Shown one piece after another: positions 21,939 through 33,600 of a stretch of 64,000 bases of DNA. The notes beneath the pieces are model-generated. The model made no database searches. It was given only the letters and a program-made list of their open reading frames with translations, and was not told where the DNA came from. The translations under genes and the position numbers were made by a program. This DNA comes from Panorpa germanica. Lineage: Eukaryota; Arthropoda; Insecta; Mecoptera; Panorpidae. The stretch lies in assembly GCA_963678705.1 (NCBI GenBank), contig OY783206.1, positions 26,237,807 to 26,301,806 of the forward strand. The letters run 5' to 3'. Position 1 is the stretch's first letter; every line of letters starts with the position of its first letter.

Positions 21939-22157
21939 TACGATACCTTTGATAGTTGACGTAAACATTTACATAAATGACGAACTACTCGACATCATTG
22001 CTTCCTCACCTTCTTCCCTACTACTATTTGCCACCCTTTATCATCCCTGTTAAACAGGGAAGTGCAAAAGAGATACTGAATTAAACGTCAAAGCCACAGC
22101 ATCTGTTGCGCCAATCCATAATGTTTTTATACAATATCGTGATATAAAACGCAAAAT

Positions 22158-24272
22158 AAATAACACTGCCTATTATATGCAAACTACTACGTATCGTCAT
22201 CGACTACGAGGAGAACCGCCGGAATATTACATAGTAAAACAAAATTCAAACTTTAAATAGATAGTCGAATATATACATCCCTTTTTGGATATTTAATTAA
22301 ATAAAAACGCCAATATACTTTAATTAGAAACAAATTCTTCCTGATATTAAAATATAGAATCATTTTATTTTCAAACCTTTTCCAGGTATAAATGTAGTCT
22401 TCTTCTAAAGACTGAAAGGTTTGAATAAATAATATCTTAAAAACATAAATAGTTGTGAAAATATGTGTTTGTAGTAGGTATTTATATTTTTCATTATTTA
22501 GTATTTCAATAACCACTCTGTACAAAAAGAAAATAACTTTTTACAACAACATATTTTCCTAATTTGTTATGTTTTTTAGGTTCATGTAACCATTTATTTA
22601 AACCCTTCAGTCTTCAGTTTAACTTTTAGTTCATCTTCAACAGTTTGGGTTGGAAACCAAATTATAAAAGACAGCTGTAATGTCATGAGTTTTATAAAAG
22701 TGACATAATCTTGACACGTAATTTTTTAACTTTTTTTAAGTTATAAAATAAATGCATTATAAAATTTTTGTAGTGTTTGTAAAATAAATACAAATAATGC
22801 GCAAAATGCATTAGTTTCTTTTTACTTTTTTGCATATTTCGACAAACATCCAGGTAAACATTTAATATAAGTGTTCTCGTTGTGAAGTCGACAAACTTAT
22901 GGGGTACTTCATATTTATTAAACAATAAACTGGTTAAAACTTTATACCAAGAATTAATTAATAGAACCTCAATAAAGTCCATTGTAGTGAGCAATCCAAT
23001 ATATGTTGTTAAAAGTAATAATGAGTAATTTGAAATAATTTTAATGGTTTTTAGAATACACTTATTGCATTTTTGTAACTAATAACCATTTTTATATTTG
23101 TTTACAGTGAAAATAACAAATACGTTTGTTACATAGAACCTCTTACTGAAAAATATTCAGACATTAAAAAAATGGACATCAAAGTAGAAGCTGATGTCAG
23201 TAGTGTTAACATTGATGAAATTCATATTGAACCAGTAATAAAAGAAGAAGTTGAAGAAGCTGAGGGTCCAGGAAGTCCAAAAGATGAGGTGTACATTGAC
23301 TACTCAAAATACAAAGAAGCAGAGCCCTTAAATAATGCATACTGTGTCACATGCTATACGAACTACAGTGACTCAAAGACTTTTAAAGAACATCTGCAAG
23401 AGAATCCTGAATGCAACCAAATTGACGTGGATCCGAAATCTGGTGGTACTGATCCTGAGAGTACAGAAAAATATTATACATGTGACATTTGCAACAAATG
23501 CTTTACGCGAAAGGGTTATCTATATATTCATAAAAGATCACACACAGGAGAAAAGCCTTATTCATGTGCCGTTTGCAACAAGTCCTTTACTCAAAAGTGT
23601 AATCTAAACCGACATAAAGTGCAGCATACAGTTTTAAAACCTTATTCGTGTGACATTTGTAAGCATTCATTTAATGAAAAGGGTACCCTAAACGTTCACA
23701 AACGAACGCATACGGGTGAGAAGCCTTTCTTATGTACGATATGTAACAAATCTTTTGCTCAAAATGAACATCTTAATATTCATACACGAACCCACACTGG
23801 AGAAAAACCATTTTCATGTGATATATGTAACAAGGCTTTTAGTGTAAAGGAACATCTTAACAAACATAAGCGAACACATACGGGGGAGAAACCTTATGTA
23901 TGTGGTGTATGTGACCGGTCTTTTACTCAAAGAGTTAGTTTAGTCAGACATTTTAAACTAAAACATTTTAGCCAAAACTGTTCGTAAATATTATTACTTA
24001 TAAGTTTCGCCTGATTGCCTTCAATCTTTTCATCAGGTGCTGTCAGGAAATATTAAGCGGTAAAACGAAATTCAAACTTTAAATAGATATATCTCCGTTA
24101 ATATTTGGATGTTTAATAAAATAAAAACGCAAATATTTATTAATTAAACAATCTTTCAATGATGAATTGAAACAAGTTGGTACTACTGCGGGATGATGAC
24201 GCTACAACTATGAGCAGCACGTTATTTGTAGTTCAAGGCTTGAGGAAGTAGCCTGTTATTTTGTTTCAATTG
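22158..24272. repeat. Tandem segmental duplication, unit 2
   Basis: Second copy of 19320-21610, about 2.85-2.9 kb downstream; ends at the MITE-free CAATTG at 24267-24272. Diverged MITE blocks again mark both edges (about 22247 and 24068). Confidence 0.8.
23172..23987 (+). CDS. Six-finger C2H2 protein, copy 2
   Basis: 271-residue paralog of gene 20272, with the same acceptor (tttacag, exon from 23108), 5' UTR and N-terminus. It lacks about 40 residues between the N-terminal motif and the fingers. The six fingers are nearly identical except at DNA-contact positions: finger 1 helix TRKGYLYIH versus TRKVNLNIH in copy 1, finger 5 SVKEHLNKH versus TRKEHLNKH. In the N-terminal C2HC-like motif the residue after KT is Phe instead of Cys. 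Canonical TGEKP linkers. Probably a sequence-specific regulator whose binding has diverged from copy 1 (inference). Confidence 0.88.
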   Translation: MDIKVEADVSSVNIDEIHIEPVIKEEVEEAEGPGSPKDEVYIDYSKYKEAEPLNNAYCVTCYTNYSDSKTFKEHLQENPECNQIDVDPKSGGTDPESTEKYYTCDICNKCFTRKGYLYIHKRSHTGEKPYSCAVCNKSFTQKCNLNRHKVQHTVLKPYSCDICKHSFNEKGTLNVHKRTHTGEKPFLCTICNKSFAQNEHLNIHTRTHTGEKPFSCDICNKAFSVKEHLNKHKRTHTGEKPYVCGVCDRSFTQRVSLVRHFKLKHFSQNCS

Positions 24273-24647
24273 TAGAGTACTCCGTTCTTAGGTTATCCGA
24301 CTTTGAAAAAGAGCCTGCACGTGTCTTGGGTACTGTTATCACGCAGTGCAAACTTTTTAACAATAAGTGTTTAAATTATCTATTGTAATAATTATTTTGT
24401 TATGAATAATAAACATAATTTTTTGGGTAATTTACTTGATCTATTCATAATAATAAGTTAAAAGCATTAAATCATCATCAATGTCGAAGCGATTCATTCA
24501 AATTCTTCACAAAAGCATCCAAACAAACCATAGTGTAATTCCAACTAGAAGGGCCACGATTAATTTGTTCATCGAACGAAATCTACAACAATTTAGATAT
24601 TTGATAGTTAATCATTGCGTTAAACTGAAGACTTGTACAACAAGAAC

Positions 24648-27600
24648 TTACAATAAATATTTCCGTCTAGCTGCCGGTAGATCTTCATCTTTTTGATTCT
24701 TCATATATTTCCCAATTCCTTTGATGTAGAGTTTAAAATAGTCATCCCATGACAAGTCCGGCATGTGGAACGGCAAACGTTGTCGGTCCTGGTACAAAAC
24801 GATAAATAAACTAACATAAAGGTGGATTATTTAAGATATTATTATAAAGGGTGCGTCGTGGGAACTACGTTATTAGATACGCGCGGCACGCAGCGGCCAT
24901 TAATCCTTGCAGAGTGGGGATGTGTGTATACGAATACATATCTCCAATACTTTTTGTTTTATGATTTTTTAAAATAAGGAAGTTCCCATGCCGCACCCTA
25001 TAATTAATTACTTCAATAGTAAGTCTGTCCCATAGTTTGTGACTGTTTTTATACTCATGGTGCCATCTCGTTGTAAATCCAACAGTAAAAACATCCAAAT
25101 ACTTCGTCTGCAACTTTCTATACAATTTTGAATATCTAAAACGGAATTAATTCAAATTCAATTTATATATTTCGGATAGAATTAAGAAGATTGCTTGTTC
25201 TATTACTTAGGGTTCTTTCCTCTCATTAAAAGAATTAAATCACAGATGTAGGAGGGCAGGAAATGCAGAAATAGCGTGCCTATCTTGTACCCTAGATTAG
25301 ATGAACACATCAACAACACAGGAGCCCTTGAAACACATAAATAAATGTAATATGTTGTAACGGTTCCTTTTCTAGTCACATATGAGTACAGTTGAAAATT
25401 ATGAAAAGTAGTTCTTCTCAACCCTATTTTATGAAAAAACGAAATCCGAGAGACGATATTTAGCTTGACAGTTCTTTTAATTATAAATACAACAAAATCT
25501 GTATTATTTATTTAGAACCTAACCAAATAAATATTTCTATTCCAGTCTTCTCATGCTACTAAACAAAAACTAAATATTACTTACTAGTAAATCATTACTT
25601 TAGCGCAATCGTTACTCTTAAGGGGTTCAATACAGTTAAAATTTTCAAAAAAATTTAATTTTTTAATTTTATTTTCGTAATGTACATATATTTAAGTACA
25701 CACACAGAAAATTTCAAGTAAATCCGGCGATTATTTTTGAAGTTATTTAAGTTGAAAAAAATTTTTTGTTGTTAAAATGGTGTTCTCAAAAACGGTGACC
25801 AAGATTACTCGGAAACGGCGGAATCGATCAGTCTCGAATTTTAACACATGCTTCTTAAGTAGTATAAGTATATTTTTAAGAAATTAATCGAATGTTTTAT
25901 ATTACCGATTTTTTTTTTTTCATATACAATTTAAGGCCAAAAATTTGGTCAAAAATCGATTTTTTGTTTGAGAAGCTACCATTTTGTCAAAAAAAATTAT
26001 TTTGCCTAATCCTTCCATTAATTTTTAGATTATACATTACTTTAACGAAATCCGTTTAGTTTTTTCATTTTAGATGATCCAGTCTAAAGATATCATGGTT
26101 ACCGTAATATGTCTTTTTTGAGCTCCTGGAGATCAGCTATAGCAGCTTCCCAATTAATATTTTTGCAAATATAAAAATATTTAAACACAGTTAAAAGTTA
26201 CCATAATATGTGTACAAATTTTTACATTAATATAATTAATAGTCTTCTCAGGATTTTTTTTTTGAAAAATCGCATTTTTTGGGCCTAATAACTGTATATA
26301 ACCCCTTAAATATATCTTAGGGGCATTAACATCGTTTGTACGCGAATCAGAAGGTAAACTAGTTAATAAAATTATTGTAAAATTATATGAATAAAAAACT
26401 AAAAGTGAAAGCAAACAAAAGTAATGATTCATCATTCATCAATCGTTACTACTTACTATAGTAATAAATATACTAAGTGACAGAATTACCAGATTGCGCT
26501 AATCAGAGGATACTCCATTCCCAGTTGATGTTTTGAGAAGAACTGCCGCCAACTCAGCGGATTATCCGCGGAGCAATAGTTGTATACCAGGATCTCTGAA
26601 GAAACTTTTCTTCTGTACATATAAACAATTAAACCAAGTCATTTAAACAACGTGGGTGGCTGCATTAACATCGAACCTTACCTTTCATACACTTCAGCAG
26701 CAGCTGCAATCATTGCGTTAACGCAGCTGTCAGCGGGAACGACATGACTGTAATTTTGCGGGTTCGCTCTTAGACAGCGAATTATACCAGACTGTACTAG
26801 AGCAGAAATCCCAATGGAAGTGTACAAGTTATCAGTCCATCCAGCTAGAGGGTCCTGATATGTTGAACTGACTGTTTAGATTAAAATTTTGGAAAATTAT
26901 TAACAGAATGGTGTTACTACTTCTACCACATCGCCATCCGTTAGCGACTTGCAAGTAATATACTTAATTAGATTGATAATTAGTTTTCAGCTTAAGCCTT
27001 GAATATGTACATGATAGCTATCGCGTAGATAAACCACTATCAGAAGTAGTATAGGGCCTTTCAACAAAAGCGGTCATTTTATATTGCGCAGCCTTTCTTA
27101 ACTATTTACGGTGACAATGGGCTTGTGTCCTCATTTTTTAGTGGTCGATTTTTCAATTGTTGATTGAAATTGATGTTAATAAATGTGTATTGGCGTGTCT
27201 ATTTTATTAATATCTAAATGTTGACGGAGATATCAGTGCTGTGGTAATGTTTTGTAGCCGTTGGTAGTCGAAATAATCAAGTCAAATCTAGGAATAATAA
27301 GTTTCTATTTTATTTAACTCTGCTAAGGCAGACATAATATTGAAATTTAATTGTTTCTTGAAATAGCTGTAAATAATATTTGATATTTTGATATATAAAT
27401 ACATATAGCAGAGATTTATGATCTGTAAGGTTGGTAACCTCACACAAGGATTGTGATGTCACATGCACTTGGAATGTGTACAATGTTGAATCCCTGTCAT
27501 AATGAAAAGAGACAAAATGACTTTTTTAATTGTTAATATCTCTTAACATATAAGGATTTATTAAAAAATAATCGAACATTTGAGGTTCTAGTAACCCACT

Positions 27601-30600
27601 TTATCAATATATAGTACACTTTTATAGAAATTAAGACACAGGACACAAGCCCATTGCAGATATTGGATTCGAGTTACTAACCGCTGAGTTTGTATTTTAG
27701 ATGAAAATAAGTGAAATGGAGTCAAGAATCAACGCGCTGCGGAGTCTTGCACTGTCATTATTATTAACTGGTAGTAAATCATTTTGAACAGTTTTAGAAG
27801 AAACAAAACACTTTTATTTAGTATTTAATTTTAATTCCTATATCTAATACACTGTTGTTTCTTGTTTTGGGACAGCTTAAGTATGTGCAGGTAGTTTCAT
27901 AAGAAATTAAACGTTTAGTATGTCCTCGAATCATAGATGGCGCTAACATTTGATGACAACATGTGTGTTAGAGGCTGCTTTTTGACAAATAAAACTATCA
28001 TTACTTTTCACGAATATATACCGTTTTGTTGTTGATTTAATTTGACAACCCTTGTTGAAAGATCATTAAAGTGACAGCAGTTATTGAAAGACCCCTATTA
28101 CATCGCATCTACTGTGAAAATAGAAATCTAATTGCTTATGCAACCGAATTAGTTTTACATTTATTATTATTATGGAGTTTAAAAAATGGAAGAGTTGTTA
28201 CGGTAAAATAATTTCGAATTCAAAAATAAGTAATAACAAAGTTTCAACTTTAAATATAAGTTTTAGTTTTAAAATCATTCCTTTTTTTGTCAGTGATATA
28301 CTTTATAATTGTAATTTCTTTTATTAATTAATTTTTAATTTATTAATCATAATTTTTTGTTTAACAAGCAACTCTTTTTTATATTGCAATTTTTCTCTTA
28401 ACCTAACTTTCGCCACGTAATTTTACAACATTATACATTACCAAATCCTGGTCGAAATATTCCAACTGGTAAATCACTTTCCCAGCAAATGTTTTCCGCT
28501 AAGTACTTCGTGAAGGAATATTCATTTACCCATTCGCCAATTAAGGCAGGTGTTATTCTAGCTAGGGTATCAAAGTCCAAAAGGTCGGCCACCTAAAACA
28601 ATAATACGTTCAAATACAGATTCAAATTATTGCCACAAATAACATTTTCATTTTGTTTTTTTACGTCCATTTTAACATCTTGAGTCATATTAGATTTTGG
28701 GTTAGGCATATTAGGTTGTGGTCCACAATTGGTCCAAGATATTGTACTGTTATATTACAGGATCATAAATGTCAAGGATCTAAATGCAAAAATATCGAGA
28801 AAATTAAATATTTTACCTGAAGTATATTTTGATATTTTATTTCTGATGGTATAAACTCTTCCTTTAATGGTGTGACCCTTATATGTGAGTGAGAAAAAGC
28901 AGTGGACACGCTTAGAATGCACTAAAAAGGTCAGAAATAAACGAGTATTAGAAAGTTTCCACTGTGAACAACAATATTTTGTTTGGCTTGCGTTTTAAAT
29001 TAATTTTAAAAGAAGAAGGTGGATGCCGGAGGCACAGAGAAGAAGGAATATTAAAGAGGAAGAAGTAACAAACAAAGAGTAATAAGCGAAAGTGGAAAAC
29101 CTGTTACATGGAGAGAAGGAGAAGGAACTATACACAGATAGCGGAAAGAAAAGAAGAAGATAAAAACGAAAAAGTAAAGAAGGACAAGTTAGAAAGGGTA
29201 GAAAGGAGGGAAAACAAGTGAACAACGGAGAAGTAAGGGTAACGAAAATAACTAGAAAGATAACTAAATGACATTACATTTACGCTCTAAATTTTTTTAT
29301 TTTAAAATGTTTAATTAGAGAAGAAGAAGACAGGAAGAGATAATAAGATGAGTGAAGAATATAATGTAATTATATGATTGAATGCAGAAGAATGTAAAGC
29401 CTAGTAGATTCATTATTAAATAAATTATATGTATGTAGATGTAGTTACAGGGTGAGCCAATTAAACTTCCCGAATCTGATAACCCTATAATTAAACATTT
29501 GTTTGATTTCCATTTGCAGATCTGATGCAAGCGGAAAAAAAACAATTGTATCGCGTGACACTTCACTTCACTTCACTAGAGTCAATGATATCTAGTCTCA
29601 ATTTAACAGAATCAGTTAAGTCTAGTCAGAACTGCCTTGCGATGAAAACAGTTGTATGCAGTCATCATTTCCTTAAACGGTAAGTCTATCTCCAAGGCGT
29701 AACAAAGTTGTTACTTTGCTATATGGCACTAACTGAAAACAGTACCTTGAGTCGATGCATGTCCTTGCAAACGGCCAGTAGTTCCAGTACGCTCCTGGTG
29801 TTTGTTTTTAAGCCCGTTTTGAGGGGCTCCGTTAGAATGACGCTAGCAGCGCCGTGAAATACAATCTAAAAATTAAAACATTGCTTATGTCAGTTTACTA
29901 AGTGTGATTTTGGAATGGTAATGCTATTAAGGACTAGATTTTATATACCGGGCCCAAAATAAATGTTTTACGCTCTTAACTAAAAATATACTAGGTTTGT
30001 CTAAAAAATAACTGGACTTTGTAATTTAGCTTTTAGCTTTGTAGGTTGGTAACACTATATTCAATGGGCTTGTGTCCTATGTCTTAATTTCTATAAAAGT
30101 GTACTATATATTGATAAAGTGGGTTCCAGCTCCTAAATCTCTGCTATATGTATTTATATATCAAATATTATTTACGGCTATTTCAAGGAACAATAAAATT
30201 TCAATATTATATCTGCCTTAGCAGGGTTAAATAAAATAAAAACTTATTATTCTTTGACCAGACTTGATTATTTCGACTACCAACAGCTGCAAAACATTAC
30301 CACAGCACTGACCTACTCAACAATTAACTGACGTTAAAATGCATTGCACGTCATACAAATATGGCCGATCATTTCTAGCGCTAAAACTACAATTCAAATT
30401 TTTAATTGCTATATCTCCGTCAACATTTAGATATTTAATCAACATCAATTTCAATCAACAATTGAAAAAACGACCACTAAAAAATTCATTGTTGGATAGT
30501 CAAAGTGTTCAGTTCAGTTTATAAAGTCATTCTTCATATTTAATATAATAATAATTGTATTATTTATAAGTTGATAGTTATAGTGCCAGTAACATTGATG

Positions 30601-33600
30601 TAATATGAATATTCTTCTTTCTACACGGTATTCGTTTGAAATAAATAAATATTAGAGGTAGCAACAAGACTCCTCCCAAGGGGAGGATGATGCGTTCCCC
30701 GCCTACTACGCATACCAACCAGCAGCATTCTGGCCCAGTTCAAAGATGCATAGAACCAGAAATAAATATAGAAAATATAGAAAATGCAGAGGCAAAAAAA
30801 TGGCAACTAGCATGGGAAGAAGAGAGGAAACAAAGATCCATACTTGAGGAAACTGTGAAAGAATTAAAGCAGCAAGTAAGGGAACTACAAGACATAGCTC
30901 AAGGAATTAAACCATCGCACAAGGCTGGAAATAATTCAGTGAGAAATGAAGAAGTGGAACAATATGGAACAGATGAAGATGAAGTAATTCGGGAGACCGA
31001 CTGGATCTTCAAGAGAAAATCAAAGAAGCGAAAAGCAATCGCATCACCAGACGTCATCACACCAGAAAAAGAGGTAAACTCAAGAAAATTAGAGGACGTT
31101 AACAAAACTGAAAATACCCAACAAAAACAAAAGAATAGTAACCGTCCTCCACCTATAAATGTAGCGGGGGTAGAGGTGTACAAAACATTGTTTCAGATAA
31201 TAAAAAGAAGTACAGAACAAGAATGCAAAGTCACTTCTTTAAGCAACAATGCCTGGAAGATAAATACCCCTGATCATAATGCGTACAGAGCATTAGCCGC
31301 CCAACTAAATGATAAGAAACTTCAATGGCATACTTATGAGGATAAAAACGAAAGAACAATTAAAGTCATGGCTAAAGGGCTGCATCCATCATGCGACAAA
31401 AATGATATCATTGAAGATCTTAAAGGGAAAGGATTAAAAGTGCTGGATGCAATCAACATAATCAAAAAAGAAATAAACGAGAAACGAGAGACTACGAAGC
31501 GGGGACTACCGCTATTTATGCTAACTTTTGACAATAAGGAGAGTATAGACAAAATATATGAAATAAGAAACATACTAAATATAGTAGTAAAAATAGAACC
31601 GCTTCGGAAAAACACACGTTTAATACCACAATGCAAGAGGTGTCAGGAGTTTAATCACACTCAAAGCTACTGCAATAAAGATCCACGATGTGTGAGATGT
31701 GCTGGAAAACACAATATCATATCTTGTACAGTAAGTAGAAAGACGACTCCCATATGCATCAACTGTAAAGGTGATCATCCAGCTAGCTACAGAGGGTGTG
31801 TAGTAGCCATGGAACTTCAAAACAGAAGGGACAATATTACAAAGCAGAAGAAGCAAGTACAAGTACAACGAAGGTATACACAGGAAAAGGAAATTCAACC
31901 TGCAAATATACAAGCAAGTAGCGCAAGCAGCGAAGCGCCTAAAACATACAGCCAGATTGCCAGCGGTAGAGAAGAAAAAAGAACAATAGAAGGAATGCTA
32001 AATCAAATTCTTAACAATATGAACGAGCAGCAATATGTAAACAAACAAATCTTTGAGAAAATACAAAAACTAGAAACTGGTTTGATAACAATGCGACAAG
32101 GAAACAGAAATGAATAACGTAATTACAATAGCTGCCTGGAATGCCAACGGATTGCAAGGACGCATTCACGAATTAGAACTATTTATGCATCTTAAAAAAG
32201 TTGATATATGCCTTGTGTCCGAAACACATTTCACACGGGAGTCGTATATCAAGCTCAATAATTATCGCATTTACAAATCAAATCATCCAGCAAATAAAGC
32301 GAGGGGAGGAACAGCTATAATTATTCACGAAAGAGTAAAACACAATGCAGAAGTAAACATTGAAATAGAAGAAATGCAAGTTACAACAATTTCAATGAAA
32401 ATACAAAACCAAGCATTCAAAATTGCAGCCATATATTGTCCACCACGATATAATCTTAAAAAACAAGACTATTTAAATCTCTTTAAAACTCTAGGCAACA
32501 AATTTATCATTGGAGGTGATCTCAACGCCAAAAACACTTTCTGGGGCTCTCGCTTGACCACGGCCAAAGGAAAGGAGCTCTATCAGGCAGGTTGCGATTA
32601 TAAGTGTGAGTTCCTATCCACGGGAATGCCAACGTACTGGCCAACAGATAATGAAAAAATTCCAGATCTCATTGACTTCTATATAACAAAAGGGCTCTCA
32701 AGAAACTACATGCACATAGGTAGTGATGAAACAATATCATCGGATCACACACCGATCATACTCACCATTAGTAGTTCAATAATAATGAGAAGTACTCCAC
32801 CAAGTCTCATTAACCATAAAACAGACTGGGAAGGATACCGTAAAGATCTCGAACAAGATATAAATTTACAAATACCGCTGAAAACACCTAAAGAACTAGA
32901 AGACGATGTTGACATTTTAGTAAAAGCAATTCAAAATGCGGCATGGCGAAATTCTCCAAAAATAAAAGTAAAAGAAAATTTTAATATCAATTTTCCAAAA
33001 GAGGTTAGAGAACTTGTCAACAAAAAAAGAAAAGCTAGAAAGAAATGGCAAACTACTAGAGCACCCCAGGACAAAACCATTCTAAATACATTAGCTAATA
33101 GCTTAAAAGAACTGCTGAAAGAAATCAAGAATGAAAACTTTGCTTGGTACCTGAGAAAGCTCTCTGCAGACAAGGAAACGGACTACTCATTATGGAAAGC
33201 AGCGAAAGCATTGAAGAGGCCGAAAAACCTGAACCCTCCCATCAAAACAGAAGACGGATCATGGATGGTCAACAACAAGCAAAAAGCAGACCTATTCGCT
33301 GAATATTTAGAGAAAACATTTAAGCCATACCCTCGACAGACTACCGAAGAAGACATCGCTCGCACTGCAAAAAAAGACAACCTCAAAATTCTTCCAGTAA
33401 CTCTCAAAGAACTAAAACACATAATTAAGACCGATTTGAATGCCAAAAAAGCCCCGGGATTTGACCTTATAACGGGTAAGGTAATTAAAGAATTACCGGA
33501 TATAGCACTGAGAAAACTCCTACATCATTTTAATGCAGCTATCAGACTTCTATACGTCCCTAGCCAATGGAAAGTAGCTGAAGTTATAATGTTACTTAAA

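Noticed and set aside
24481..24696. 71-codon + strand open frame
   Set aside because: Overlaps the last FAR exon on the opposite strand; no independent support.
29440..30062. Possible promoter or extra exon in FAR introns
   Set aside because: Only the exon at 29865-29746 has frame, splice sites and FAR similarity; the rest shows none.
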